64,000 bases of DNA from Labrys wisconsinensis (GCF_030814995.1 NZ_JAUSVX010000016.1:62001-126000); one strand, 5' to 3'. Positions 21,680 through 30,547 are shown, counted from the first letter of the stretch. Notes: generated by a model from the sequence alone, not told the origin. Numbers and translations: made by a program.

Positions 21680-23491
21680 ATGACCGGATCGGGAGAAATC
21701 GCCAGCGCCGCCTCCGAGATCGAGGAAGCCGCCCATGCCGGGCTGGTGCCGCAGCTGCGCATGATGTTCGAAGCGCTATGGGCCTCGCCGGTGCGCAACA
21801 GGCTGTTCGCCCTGGCCGCCGGCCTGTTCCTGGTCATCGGCGCCACCGCCTATGGCCAGATCCAGCTCAACAGCTGGAACCAGCCCTTCTACGATGCGCT
21901 GTCGCGCCGCGACCTGCCGGCGTTCTTCAACCAGCTCGGCGTGTTCGGCCTGATCGCCGGCGTGCTGCTGGTGCTCAACGTGGCGCAGCGCTGGCTCAAC
22001 GAGATGACCAAGCTGAGGCTGCGCCAGGGCCTGGTGCACGACCTGGTCAAGGAGTGGATGGTGCCGCGCCGGGCCTTTCGCCTCGCCAATGCCGGACCGA
22101 TCGGCGTCAACCCGGATCAGCGCCTGCACGAGGACGCGCGCCACCTCACCGAGCTCTCCACCGATCTCGGGGTCGGCCTGCTGCAGGCCTCGATCCTGCT
22201 GCTGACCTTCATCGGCGTGCTGTGGGAGCTCTCCAGCGGCTTCGCCTTCCACATCGGCGGCCGCGATCTCACCATCCCCGGCTACATGGTCTGGGCGGCG
22301 ATCGTCTATGCCGGCTCGGCTTCGCTGCTGAGCTACTGGATCGGCCGGCGCCTGATCGACCAGAACTCCGACCGCTACGCCCGCGAGGCGGACCTGCGCT
22401 TCTCGCTGATGCGGGTCAACGAGCATATCGACGCCGTCTCCCTCGCCGGAGGCGAGGCGGATGAAGCCCGGCGCATCGGCGTCGACCTCGACGCGGTGCT
22501 GGCGGCGACGCGGCGTCTCGTCAGCGGCCTCACCCGCCTCACCTGGGTCACGGCCGGCTATGGCTGGTTCTCGCTGGTGGCACCGATCCTGGTGGCGGCG
22601 CCGGTCTATTTCGCCGGCAACCTGTCCTTCGGCGGCCTGATGGTGGCGGTCGGCGCCTTCAACCAGGTGCAGTCGTCGCTGCGCTGGTTCGTCGACAATT
22701 TCAGCACCATCGCCGACTGGCGGGCGACGCTGCTGCGCGTCGCCAGCTTCCGCCGCGCCGTCATGACCACCGACGTGCTGCACACGGTGGAGAGCCGCAT
22801 CGAGGCGGTCGATGGGCCGCCCGGCGCCTTCACCGTCGAGGACCTGGAGATCGCCTCTCCGGCCGGCTGCACCATGCTCAAGGAGCCGAAGGTGGAGGTG
22901 AAGGCCGGCGAGCGCGTGCTGATCGTCGGCGAGTCCGGCACCGGCAAGACGCTGCTGTTCCGGGCCCTCGCCGGCCTGTGGCCCTGGGGCGCCGGGCGCA
23001 TCGGCCGCCCCACGGGCGGGGAGATCCACTACATGCCGCGCACGCCCTACCTGCCGCCGGGCACGCTTCGCGAGGTCATGGCCTATCCCCTGAAGGTCGA
23101 CAGCTTCAAGCCCGACGCCTTCACCGCAGCCCTCGCCCGCCTCGGCCTCGAGCGCCTGACGCCCATGCTCGAGACCGCCAAGCGCTGGGACCGCGACCTC
23201 AGCGAGGACGACCAGCAGTCCCTCGCCTTCGCCCGGGTGGTGCTGCACCGGCCGGCGTGGCTGCTCATCGACGAGGTGCTGGACTCCCTGGAGGACGAGA
23301 CGCATGGACGGGTGCTCGACGTCTTCGCCGGGGATCTCGCCCATGCCGGCGTCATCCATATCGGCCGCGCCGAGGCGCACGACCACCTGTTCCAGCGCGT
23401 GCTGCATCTCGTCAAGGAACCCGACAAGCGCCGCCTCTCCCGGCGCAGGCACGCCCACGAGACGCACCGACGCCGGCTGTCGGTGGCGTGA
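21680..23491 (+). CDS. ABC transporter, fused permease-ATPase, SbmA/BacA-YddA type
   Basis: 603 residues. The N-terminal half has about six membrane helices with the SbmA/BacA-like core (LNSWNQPFYDALSRRDLPAF, NEMTKLRLRQGLV), and the C-terminal half is an ATPase with Walker A GESGTGKT, a degenerate signature LSEDDQQSLAFARVVLHRP and Walker B WLLIDEVLDSLE. This is the COG4178 family, which in bacteria includes peptide and antimicrobial uptake proteins and in eukaryotes the ABCD peroxisomal transporters. The ATG at 21680 follows GGGCAGGATC. The substrate is unknown; the gene lies between two glycosidase genes. Confidence 0.88.
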   Translation: MTGSGEIASAASEIEEAAHAGLVPQLRMMFEALWASPVRNRLFALAAGLFLVIGATAYGQIQLNSWNQPFYDALSRRDLPAFFNQLGVFGLIAGVLLVLNVAQRWLNEMTKLRLRQGLVHDLVKEWMVPRRAFRLANAGPIGVNPDQRLHEDARHLTELSTDLGVGLLQASILLLTFIGVLWELSSGFAFHIGGRDLTIPGYMVWAAIVYAGSASLLSYWIGRRLIDQNSDRYAREADLRFSLMRVNEHIDAVSLAGGEADEARRIGVDLDAVLAATRRLVSGLTRLTWVTAGYGWFSLVAPILVAAPVYFAGNLSFGGLMVAVGAFNQVQSSLRWFVDNFSTIADWRATLLRVASFRRAVMTTDVLHTVESRIEAVDGPPGAFTVEDLEIASPAGCTMLKEPKVEVKAGERVLIVGESGTGKTLLFRALAGLWPWGAGRIGRPTGGEIHYMPRTPYLPPGTLREVMAYPLKVDSFKPDAFTAALARLGLERLTPMLETAKRWDRDLSEDDQQSLAFARVVLHRPAWLLIDEVLDSLEDETHGRVLDVFAGDLAHAGVIHIGRAEAHDHLFQRVLHLVKEPDKRRLSRRRHAHETHRRRLSVA

Positions 23492-23567
23492 GGGGACCGT
23501 TGGCGACGGACCTGGTGCGATCGGACGAGACGCTGCCGCTACCAGCCTACGCTCGACGCCGGGGCCT

Positions 23568-23590
23568 TCCCTCCCCCTTGTGGGGAGGGA
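23568..23590. repeat. palindromic repeat tccctcccc/ggggaggga
   Basis: 9-bp perfect arms with a 5-nt loop, embedded in a pyrimidine/purine-biased stretch (ends near 23609 in GGGTGGGGG) of the type often dispersed in alphaproteobacterial intergenic DNA. Confidence 0.6.
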
Positions 23591-23680
23591 TAAAGGGTGG
23601 GGGTCGTCGGCGTTGAACTCGACGCGTCGGGACGATCGAGGGCGATCCCCGTCCTGATGGCCCCCCCCTGGCCCCTCCTC

Positions 23681-23708
23681 GTCGATCTCGGGGGTTCCCG
23701 AGATCGAC
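23681..23708. repeat. 12-bp perfect hairpin
   Basis: gtcgatctcggg, loop ggtt, cccgagatcgac. A strong RNA stem; no T tract follows. Confidence 0.6.
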
Positions 23709-23719
23709 CACTCGGCAAG

Positions 23720-23743
23720 GCAAGTCGGAAAAATCCGACTTGC
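23720..23743. repeat. 10-bp perfect hairpin with AAAA loop
   Basis: gcaagtcgga, loop aaaa, tccgacttgc, 11 bp after the previous hairpin and 45 bp before the GH15 start. Tandem hairpins this close suggest a mobile palindromic element or mRNA-processing signal. Confidence 0.6.
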
Positions 23744-23788
23744 TCGGGGGAGGGGAAAAGCCCGCGTTCGAAACATCAGAGAGCCCCC

Positions 23789-25114
23789 ATGGACCCCCTC
23801 TCCCCCTGGATCGACCGGCAATACCGCCACGCCGCGGCGGCGATGCTGCGCAGCATTTCCCCTGTCGGCATCGTCAAGGCACGGCCGGGCTTCGGCCAGA
23901 CCGTCGTGCCGAAGCGCGGGGCGATCGTCGCCTCGCCGGTGCTCGGCGACTGGAAGCCGGAGCCCGACTATTTCTTCCACTGGTACCGGGATTCCGCCGT
24001 GGTGATCGACGCCCTGCGGCTGCTGCACGCCGACGGCACGCTCGGGCCGGAGGCGCTCGGCCATCTCGGCGACTTCGTGCGCTTCAGCCTGTCGCTGCAG
24101 CAGCTCGACGGCCGCGCCCTGGCGCGCGACCCGGCCTGGCGGGCGGCCGTCGCCCCGGACTTCATCCAGTACCTGCGCAGCGATGCCGAGCTCGCCGCAG
24201 TCCATGGCGAGGAGGTGGTGGCCGAGACGCGCGTCAACCCGGACGGCACGCTCGACATCTCCACCTGGTCGCGGCCGCAGAACGACGGCGCCGCGACGCG
24301 CGCCCTCGCCCTGCTGCGCTGGCTGAAGGGCGGCGCGGCGATCGGGGCGGAGCTCGCCGCCGACATCGCTGACCTGCTGCATGCCGATCTCGCCTTCACC
24401 CTGGCGCGCTGGCGCCGGCCCTGCTTCGACCTCTGGGAGGAGCAGAGCGGCCGGCACTACTACACGCTGCGCGTCCAGGCGGCGGCGCTGGCCGAGGGCG
24501 CGCCCTGGCTGGCCGAGCTGGGCGGGACGGAGGCCGCCGCGGCCTGCGGCCGCGAGGCGCACGCCATCCTGGCGCAGCTCGACGGCTATTGGCTGGCCGA
24601 GGAGGGCTTCTACCGCTCGCGCCTGCTCGATCCGCCCGCCCGCACCACGAAGGATCTCGACATCGCCGTGATCCTGGCGGCGCTGCACGCCGACGGAGCC
24701 GAGGCGGCGCACTCGCCGCGCGATCCGCGCATGCTGGCGACGCTGGCCAGCCTGGAGGCCCTGTTCGACCGCGATTTTCCGATCAACCGCGGCCGTCCGC
24801 CCGGACGGGCGGCGGCCCTCGGGCGCTACGAGGGCGACGGCTATTTCGGCGGCGGCGCCTGGTATGTCTCGACGCTCGCCGGCGCCGAGCTCTGCTTCCG
24901 TGCCGCCGCGGCCGCTGCGCCCGCCGAGGCCGCAGGCCTCGAGGCGCGCGGCGACGCGTTCCTCGCGACGGTGCAGGCTTTCACCCCCGAGAACGGCGAC
25001 ATGTCCGAGCAGTTCGATCGGGCGACGGGGGAACAGACCTCGGCGCGGCACCTGGCCTGGAGCTATGCGGCGTTCATCACGTGCATCGCGGCGCGGCGGA
25101 CGCTGGCGGGGTAA
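23789..25114 (+). CDS. glucoamylase-like glycoside hydrolase family 15 protein
   Basis: 441 residues from MDPLSPWIDRQY. GH15 motifs: FHWYRDSAVVIDAL (around 63-75), STWSRPQNDGAATRAL (158-173), general acid Glu217/218 in CFDLWEEQSGRHYYT, and general base Glu407 in MSEQFDRATGEQTSARHLAWSYAAF. The barrel is complete but there is no starch-binding domain and no signal peptide, so it is likely intracellular, removing glucose from the non-reducing ends of glucans or oligosaccharides. ATG follows a weak ribosome site. Beside GH3 and an ABC protein, it suggests a small oligosaccharide-using cluster. Confidence 0.9.
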   Translation: MDPLSPWIDRQYRHAAAAMLRSISPVGIVKARPGFGQTVVPKRGAIVASPVLGDWKPEPDYFFHWYRDSAVVIDALRLLHADGTLGPEALGHLGDFVRFSLSLQQLDGRALARDPAWRAAVAPDFIQYLRSDAELAAVHGEEVVAETRVNPDGTLDISTWSRPQNDGAATRALALLRWLKGGAAIGAELAADIADLLHADLAFTLARWRRPCFDLWEEQSGRHYYTLRVQAAALAEGAPWLAELGGTEAAAACGREAHAILAQLDGYWLAEEGFYRSRLLDPPARTTKDLDIAVILAALHADGAEAAHSPRDPRMLATLASLEALFDRDFPINRGRPPGRAAALGRYEGDGYFGGGAWYVSTLAGAELCFRAAAAAAPAEAAGLEARGDAFLATVQAFTPENGDMSEQFDRATGEQTSARHLAWSYAAFITCIAARRTLAG

Positions 25115-25154
25115 GGGACGGGCGTTTGCGTGGGCCGATCAGCCGGGCGTCGGG

Positions 25155-26252
25155 TCATTCCACGCGCCCGGCCGCGCTGCCGATCTCTGTGCGAATGATG
25201 GCCGTGCCTGCCGCCAACGCGCTGATCTTGCCGAACGCAACATCACGGGCGAGATACCACATGCCGCAATCGGAGGATGGGTGCAGGCGCTCCGGCGGCA
25301 CGTGACGCAGGGCGGCCCGCAGGCGCGACGCGACGTGCTCGGGCGTCTCGATCTCCGTCGAGCCGAGATCGAGCAGGCCGAGCACCACATGCTTGTCCCC
25401 GCAATGCCGGAGGATGGTCGGCTCGTGCCGCGGCTGCTCGTATTCGATGCTGATGCCGGCGATCGGGCAGGATGCCAGCAGTTCCAGCACCTCGGGATAG
25501 ACCACGCTGGCGCGCTTCTCCCGATAGACCAGCGCATAGCCGTAGCAGACATGGACGATGACGGGCGCCCGCACCCCTTCGACCATCCTGGCGATCGCCG
25601 CCGGGCCGACCTTGCGGGCGAGCGTCAGCTGGCTGTGCCAGGCGGGCTCGTCGATCTGCAGCACGTCCGCGCCCGCCTGATCGAGGGCCAGCAGCTCGTG
25701 GTTGAGCGCCGCGGCAAGGGCCATGATGGCAGCCTCGGCGTCGCCGTAGAACCGGTCGACGACCTGGCAATAGAGCGACAGCGCACCGATGACGGTCACC
25801 TTGCAGGGCCGCCGCGCGTGCGCCTTGAGGAAGTCCAGCTCGGCCAGCGCCATCGGGCCTTGCCAGCCGATGGCGCCGACGATGCGCGGCCGCAGCTCGC
25901 CGATGCGGGTATATTCCTCCCAGCCGGTGTCGTCGCGCCGGCTCCAGTCGACGGCCCTCGCGACCGCGACCTGCTCCATGGCTGACGTATCGATCCCCGT
26001 GAGGCCGGCCAGGAAATGCCGGTCATAGGCGGCCCGCTGCGCCTCGCCATCCGTCACCAGATCGAGCCCGGCCCGCTCCTGCTCGTAGATGGCGAGCAGG
26101 GCCGCGTCCTGCTTGGCCTCGCGCAGCACCTCGGCGTCGGGGCGCCACCAGCTGCCGTCGACGGCCCGCATCCGGCGGTGGTGAGCCAGCCAGTGCGGCT
26201 TGGCATAGCTGCCGACGATCTGCACGGTCAGGGGATGGAGCGGCATCGCCAT
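25155..26252 (-). CDS. core MetE-like zinc methyltransferase (cobalamin-independent methionine synthase C-terminal type)
   Basis: 365 residues from MAMPLHPLTVQIVGSY, ATG preceded by GAGGAGAC. It is half the length of full MetE (about 755) and corresponds to its catalytic C-terminal barrel. All four zinc ligands are present: His234 and Cys236 (IVHVCYG), Glu270 (ISIEYEQPRH) and Cys329 (HPSSDCGMWY). LQIDEPAW is the homocysteine-binding segment. The methyl donor cannot be read from sequence; core-MetE proteins use methylcobalamin or other donors. Divergent from a PhnF-like regulator with a dyad between them, so probably co-regulated with the transporter and oxygenase genes that follow. Confidence 0.85.
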   Translation of the reverse strand: MAMPLHPLTVQIVGSYAKPHWLAHHRRMRAVDGSWWRPDAEVLREAKQDAALLAIYEQERAGLDLVTDGEAQRAAYDRHFLAGLTGIDTSAMEQVAVARAVDWSRRDDTGWEEYTRIGELRPRIVGAIGWQGPMALAELDFLKAHARRPCKVTVIGALSLYCQVVDRFYGDAEAAIMALAAALNHELLALDQAGADVLQIDEPAWHSQLTLARKVGPAAIARMVEGVRAPVIVHVCYGYALVYREKRASVVYPEVLELLASCPIAGISIEYEQPRHEPTILRHCGDKHVVLGLLDLGSTEIETPEHVASRLRAALRHVPPERLHPSSDCGMWYLARDVAFGKISALAAGTAIIRTEIGSAAGRVE

Positions 26253-26325
26253 GTCTCCTCGGCTGGTCCGTGCTGCGTAGGAGAGTAGAGTGACAGCGGC
26301 ATGACACGTATGGACATGATGCCGA

Positions 26326-26336
26326 ATGTCGGACAT
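26326..26336. promoter_or_regulatory. candidate operator of the PhnF-like regulator, site 1
   Basis: Perfect 5-1-5 palindrome atgtc-g-gacat in the 130-bp divergent region, 47 bp upstream of the regulator start. A near-identical core occurs at 27233-27242 before the transporter genes. HutC-type GntR proteins bind short palindromes of this size. Confidence 0.45.
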
Positions 26337-26382
26337 GACTGTAACCGTCCATCATGCGGTTCGATGCAGGCCTGGAGACGAC

Positions 26383-27120
26383 ATGGCGCAGGAGGAACAC
26401 CCCCTCGAGGTCAGGGATCATGCGGGGTCCCGCTGGGAGCAGATCGTTGCGGCGCTGCGCCGGGACATCCGGGAGGGCATCTACGCGCCCGGCATCCGGC
26501 TGCCGCGCGAGCATGATTTCTGCGACCGGTTCGGCGTCAGCCGGTTCACCGTGCGGCGGGCCCTGGAGAGCCTCGAGCGCGAAGGGCTGGTCCGCATCGA
26601 GCCCAAGCGCGGCGCCTTCGTGACCGACCAGATCCTCAGCTATCGGCTGGGCAACCGCACGCGCTACAGTGAGAACATCCGCCGCTCCGGATTCAGTCCC
26701 GGACAGATCGTTCTGGGAAGCCGAACCGACATCGCTGACCCTGTCGTCCGAGAAGCCCTCGATCTTCCGCTGGGCTCGGAAGTCCTGGTGATAGAAGGTC
26801 TCGGCGAAGCCGACGGCATTCCGATTTCCTATGGGTACAATATCTATCCCCTTCCGCGCTTCAACGGGTTCGACGAGATCGCCAGGCAAAACAAATCTTA
26901 TACGCTGGCGCTCGCCCATTTCGGCATCGAGGACTACCGGCGGCTCACGACCGGCGTGATCGCACGTCCGCCGACGGTGGAGGAGACACGACGGCTGAAG
27001 ATCTCGCGCTTCGTCCCCATCCTCGAGACGCAGGCCGTCGACGTGGACGCCGAGGGCAGGCCGATCAAGTTCGGCCTGAGCGCGTTTCGTTCGGACCGCA
27101 TGCGTCTGGTCGTCGAGTAG
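26383..27120 (+). CDS. GntR-family regulator, HutC/PhnF-like, with UTRA domain
   Basis: 245 residues from MAQEEHPLEVRDHAGSRWEQIVAALRRDI; ATG at 26383 follows GGAGACGAC. Residues 18-85 are the GntR winged helix (GIYAPGIRLPREHDFCDRFGVSRFTVRRALESLEREGLV region), residues 100-240 the UTRA ligand-binding domain (ARPPTVEETRRL...PILETQAVDVDAEGRPI), closest to PhnF-type proteins. No phosphonate genes are nearby, so the effector probably relates to the adjacent methyltransferase, transporter and oxygenase genes. Confidence 0.88.
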   Translation: MAQEEHPLEVRDHAGSRWEQIVAALRRDIREGIYAPGIRLPREHDFCDRFGVSRFTVRRALESLEREGLVRIEPKRGAFVTDQILSYRLGNRTRYSENIRRSGFSPGQIVLGSRTDIADPVVREALDLPLGSEVLVIEGLGEADGIPISYGYNIYPLPRFNGFDEIARQNKSYTLALAHFGIEDYRRLTTGVIARPPTVEETRRLKISRFVPILETQAVDVDAEGRPIKFGLSAFRSDRMRLVVE

Positions 27121-27232
27121 CCGGTCGCATCGAACGGAGCGGCGGCCGACCGGCGCGCCGTGATCATCGGGCGGTCGCGGGTCGTCGCCCGCGGTGTCAT
27201 CACGCGGTCATTGACGGCCGGCATCGTCGGAA

Positions 27233-27242
27233 TGTCCGGACA
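27233..27242. promoter_or_regulatory. candidate operator of the PhnF-like regulator, site 2
   Basis: Perfect 10-bp palindrome tgtccggaca, 100 bp upstream of the binding-protein gene and sharing gaatgtc...ggaca with site 1. This suggests that one regulator controls both the divergent methyltransferase gene and the transporter operon. Confidence 0.45.
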
Positions 27243-27342
27243 AGATTGATCATGACCGGACGATGAGCGGGGCAGCCGACCCGTGCGGGGTCGGGCGCCC
27301 CCTGCGCCCCGAATGGCCTCACGATGCCGGGAAGGACTGCCC

Positions 27343-28728
27343 ATGTGCGACACCTCCGACGCTAGCCAGAGCATGCAGGATGCCGTCGAGCGCGGCGAGG
27401 ATACGCTGCCTGCGGCCGCAGGCGCTGCCCGGCCGGGCACGACACGCCGCCGGTTCATCGGCGGCTCGCTGGCCGCGCTGGCGAGCAGCGAACTCGGCCT
27501 CGGCCGGGCGCTCGCCGCGGCCACGGCGAGCGGGCCGGCCACCATCGACCTCTGGCTCGGCGTCGGCCCGGACAGCGCCAAGGTCTACCGGCAACTGCTC
27601 GACCGGTTCCACGCCGCCAATCCGGACATCACCGTCAGGGTCAACAGCTTCGGCGAATACGAGCCGCTGCAGACCGCGCTGCAGGCCGCCATCGCCGGCA
27701 AGCGGCCGCCCGCCATCGCGCAGATCGGCTTCGACGTCATCCAATATGCGGCGCGCTTCCTGCCGCATCTCAAGGTCGACGCCGCGGCGGCGGCGGCCGG
27801 CGTCGACGGCGCCCATTTTCTCGCCGACAGCTTCTCCCCGCAGATGCTGTCGCTCGGACGGGTGAATGGCCAGGACGTGCTGCCGCAGCTGATCGGCTCG
27901 CCCTATCTCTTCTACAACCGGGATGTGCTGTCAGCGGCCGGCATCGAGCAGGCGCCGGACACATGGCCGGCCCTGCGCACGGTCGCGCAGCGGGTCACGG
28001 CCAAGACGGGCAAGCCGTGCTTCAGCATGGCGGAGAAAGGCTATTTCTGGGCCTATCAGGGCCTGATCGAGTCCAACGGCGCCTTGCTGCTGGCGCGCGA
28101 GGGCGATCGCTACGTCACGCAGATCGACCAGCCCGGCGCGATCGAGGCCATGCAGCTGATGGCCGACATGGTGCTCGAGGACAAGTCCGCGCTGTATCTC
28201 GGCGACGCCCAGGCGGGCGTCGACTACCAGAACGGCAACCTGCCGATGATGATCGGCTTCAGCTCGCAGGTCGCCGGCGCGGTGGCCGCCGGCAAGTTCC
28301 GCGTCGGCACGGCGCCGCTCCCCGCCTGGCCGGGCAAGGCGCGCCGCATCCCGATGGCCGGCAGCGGCTTCATGGTCTTCGATGTCGGCGACGCGCCGGC
28401 CCAGGCCGCCGCCTGGCGGCTGGTCGCCTTCTTCTGCGATCCGGCCGTCCAGGCCGCCTTCACCAAGGGCACCGGCTATCCGCCGACCCGGCTCGGCGTT
28501 GCCGAGGATCCGGCCTATCTCGGCCCGTTCTACAAGGACAACCCGCTGTTCGGGCCCGACATCGCCCAGCTCGCCGTCGCCGTCCCCTGGATCAGCTTCC
28601 CCGGCCGGAACGGTCCCCAGGCCCTGCAGGTCCTCGACGAGACGCGCGACCATATCTTCAGCGGCGAGAGCGTCGCCGCCGTGATGAAGGCCGCCGCCGG
28701 CCAGATCAATGACCTCATCAATAGTTAG
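27343..28728 (+). CDS. ABC transporter solute-binding protein, sugar family 1
   Basis: 461 residues with a long N-terminal region before a twin-arginine signal (TTRRRFIGGSLAALASS), so it is probably exported folded through Tat. The mature part starts near TIDLWLGVGPDSAKVYRQLLDRFHAANPDITVRV and shows the family 1 lobe pattern (GKRPPAIAQIGFDVIQYAARFLPHL, SPYLFYNRDVLSAAGIEQAPDTWPAL, GTGYPPTR). Nearest described relatives bind sugars, polyols or glycerol phosphate. Translationally coupled to the permease downstream (20-bp overlap). Confidence 0.88.
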   Translation: MCDTSDASQSMQDAVERGEDTLPAAAGAARPGTTRRRFIGGSLAALASSELGLGRALAAATASGPATIDLWLGVGPDSAKVYRQLLDRFHAANPDITVRVNSFGEYEPLQTALQAAIAGKRPPAIAQIGFDVIQYAARFLPHLKVDAAAAAAGVDGAHFLADSFSPQMLSLGRVNGQDVLPQLIGSPYLFYNRDVLSAAGIEQAPDTWPALRTVAQRVTAKTGKPCFSMAEKGYFWAYQGLIESNGALLLAREGDRYVTQIDQPGAIEAMQLMADMVLEDKSALYLGDAQAGVDYQNGNLPMMIGFSSQVAGAVAAGKFRVGTAPLPAWPGKARRIPMAGSGFMVFDVGDAPAQAAAWRLVAFFCDPAVQAAFTKGTGYPPTRLGVAEDPAYLGPFYKDNPLFGPDIAQLAVAVPWISFPGRNGPQALQVLDETRDHIFSGESVAAVMKAAAGQINDLINS

Positions 28729-29710
28729 CGACAGGTCGATATCGGCTCCGGCGCAGGCGGGATCGCGTCGCCGGGTGCCGCTGCGGCAGACCGGCGACGG
28801 CGGGCTCACCCCGGTCCGGCCTGGAAGCCGGGGTCTCGGCGTGCATCTTGCCCCCTATCTCTACGTGGCGCCCCTGCTCGCCTTCATCGGCCTCTTCATC
28901 TATTGGCCGATGGTCTATTCGCTCTTCCTCTCGCTGATGGACTGGAATCTCGTCTCGCCGGACATCGCCTTCGTCGGCCTGGGCAATTTCCGCAAGCTGT
29001 TCACCAGCCGGGAATTCCTGATCGTCATCCGCAACACGGCGATCTACCTGGCGATCCTGGTTCCGTTCCTGGTGGTCGCGCCGCTGCTGATCGCCGAGCT
29101 GCTCTGGCCGATCCGCCGCTCGCGCCTGCAGCCGATCTATCGCGGCGTGCTGTTTGCGCCGACGGCGGTGGCTGCCGTCGTCTCGTCCGTCGTCTGGCTC
29201 TGGATCCTCGATCCCCTGCAGGGGGTGCTGACGGGGCTCGTGCTGCAACTCGGCGGGCCCCGCATCGACTGGCTGACGCAGCCGGTTCTCGCCTTCGCCT
29301 GCGTGACGGCGGTCTCGGCCTGGAAGCTCTTCGGCTTCAACCTCCTGATCTATCTCGCGGCACTGGAGGCCATCCCCGAGCCGATCCTCGAAGCCGCGAC
29401 GCTCGACGGCGCGCAGGGCTGGCAGCAGTTCCGCCACATCCGCGTGCCGCTCCTCGCCCCGACGCTGTTCTTCACCTGCGTGACGACGGTGATCTTCGTC
29501 TCCGACGACATCTTCCAGATCCTGCAGGTCCTGACCCGGGGCGGACCGTTCGGCCAGACCCAGAACATCCTCTATTTCCTCTACCAATGGGCGTTCCGGT
29601 ACTTCCAGGTCGGTTATGGCAGCGCCATCGCGGTCGTCACCTTCGCGGTCGTGATGGCCCTCACCTGGCTGCAGTTCCGCACTCTCGGGCGACGGGTGCG
29701 CCATGACTGA
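28709..29710 (+). CDS. ABC transporter permease, MalF/UgpA type
   Basis: 333 residues with six membrane helices beginning at YLYVAPLLAFIGLFIYWPMVYSLFLSLMDW. The cytoplasmic EAA loop is EAIPEPILEAATLDGAQGWQQFRHIRVPLL, which docks on the ATPase. It overlaps the binding-protein gene by 20 bp and the next permease by 8 bp. The first 45 residues are basic and hydrophilic, longer than usual, so the true start could be a little downstream. Confidence 0.9.
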   Translation: MTSSIVSDRSISAPAQAGSRRRVPLRQTGDGGLTPVRPGSRGLGVHLAPYLYVAPLLAFIGLFIYWPMVYSLFLSLMDWNLVSPDIAFVGLGNFRKLFTSREFLIVIRNTAIYLAILVPFLVVAPLLIAELLWPIRRSRLQPIYRGVLFAPTAVAAVVSSVVWLWILDPLQGVLTGLVLQLGGPRIDWLTQPVLAFACVTAVSAWKLFGFNLLIYLAALEAIPEPILEAATLDGAQGWQQFRHIRVPLLAPTLFFTCVTTVIFVSDDIFQILQVLTRGGPFGQTQNILYFLYQWAFRYFQVGYGSAIAVVTFAVVMALTWLQFRTLGRRVRHD

Positions 29711-30515
29711 AACCGCCGTCCGGCAGCGCCCGACGCCCGGCCCGCACGCCATGGCCGTGCTCCTGTGCATCCTCGCCGGCTTTCCCTTCGTCTGGATGCT
29801 GGCGACCGCCTTCGATCCCGGGATGTCCCGGGACCAGGGCGCCGGCCCCTTCGCCAATTTCGTCCGCGCTTTCGAGCTCGCGCCGGTCGCCCGCTGGCTT
29901 GCGGAGAGCTTTCTCATTGCCATCGCCATTGCCGGCCTCAAGCTTCTCGTCAGCGCGCCGGCGGCCTACGCCTTCGCGCTTGTCGAATTCCGAGGCCGCA
30001 GCCCGCTGTTCGCCCTGGTGATCGGCAGCATGGTGGTGCCGGACGCGGTCACGCTCATCCCCAACTTCATCCTGGTGTCGAACCTCGGCTGGGTGGATAC
30101 GCCGCAGGGCGTCGTCGTGCCGATGGTCGCCTTCACCGGATTGCACGTCTTCCTGCTTCGCCAGGCGATGACGCAGATCCCACGCGAGATCCTCGATGCC
30201 AGCCGGATCGATGGCGCGAGCCGCTGGGGCATCTTCTGGCACATCGTGCTGCCGATCGTCCGGCCGACGCTGATCGTGGTCGCGATCCTCGCCTTCCTCG
30301 GCGCATGGAACCTCTATCTCTGGCCGGCCCTGGTGCTCTCGGCCGATACGGTCAAGACATTGCCGGTGGGTCTCCAGAGCTTCGCGGCCGGACAGGGGCA
30401 GTCCAACGAATGGGGAGCCCTCATGGCGGTGGGCGTGCTCGCCGTCGCGCCGCCGCTCGCCATTCTGGTCCTCGCCCAGCGATCGCTGATTTCCGTGCTC
30501 GGCGGCAGGGGGTGA
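29703..30515 (+). CDS. ABC transporter permease, MalG/UgpE type
   Basis: 270 residues, six membrane helices, EAA loop QIPREILDASRIDGASRWGIFWHIVLPIV. Completes the membrane part of the sugar-type transporter. No ATP-binding gene follows: the next 375 bp are non-coding and then an oxygenase gene starts, so the complex must borrow an ATPase such as MsmK/UgpC encoded elsewhere. Confidence 0.9.
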   Translation: MTETAVRQRPTPGPHAMAVLLCILAGFPFVWMLATAFDPGMSRDQGAGPFANFVRAFELAPVARWLAESFLIAIAIAGLKLLVSAPAAYAFALVEFRGRSPLFALVIGSMVVPDAVTLIPNFILVSNLGWVDTPQGVVVPMVAFTGLHVFLLRQAMTQIPREILDASRIDGASRWGIFWHIVLPIVRPTLIVVAILAFLGAWNLYLWPALVLSADTVKTLPVGLQSFAAGQGQSNEWGALMAVGVLAVAPPLAILVLAQRSLISVLGGRG

Positions 30516-30547
30516 CGGCGGCGGCACCTCGCGCCAGGCGGCCCGAT

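Larger units (their letters stand above)
23492..23788. other. 297-bp intergenic region with three perfect hairpins
   Basis: No gene. Three perfect inverted repeats occur within 176 bp: 23568-23590, 23681-23708 and 23720-23743. The region separates the ABC transporter from the GH15 gene on the same strand, so these could terminate or process the upstream mRNA. Confidence 0.65.

Noticed and set aside
21776-25051. 1091-codon minus-strand frame over the ABC transporter and GH15 genes
   Set aside because: Spans two real plus-strand genes and an intergenic region without interruption, as expected from high GC, and shows no domain.
26383-27120. Naming the GntR regulator phnF and inferring phosphonate metabolism
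   Set aside because: Similarity is at the subfamily level only; no phn genes are present in the neighbourhood.
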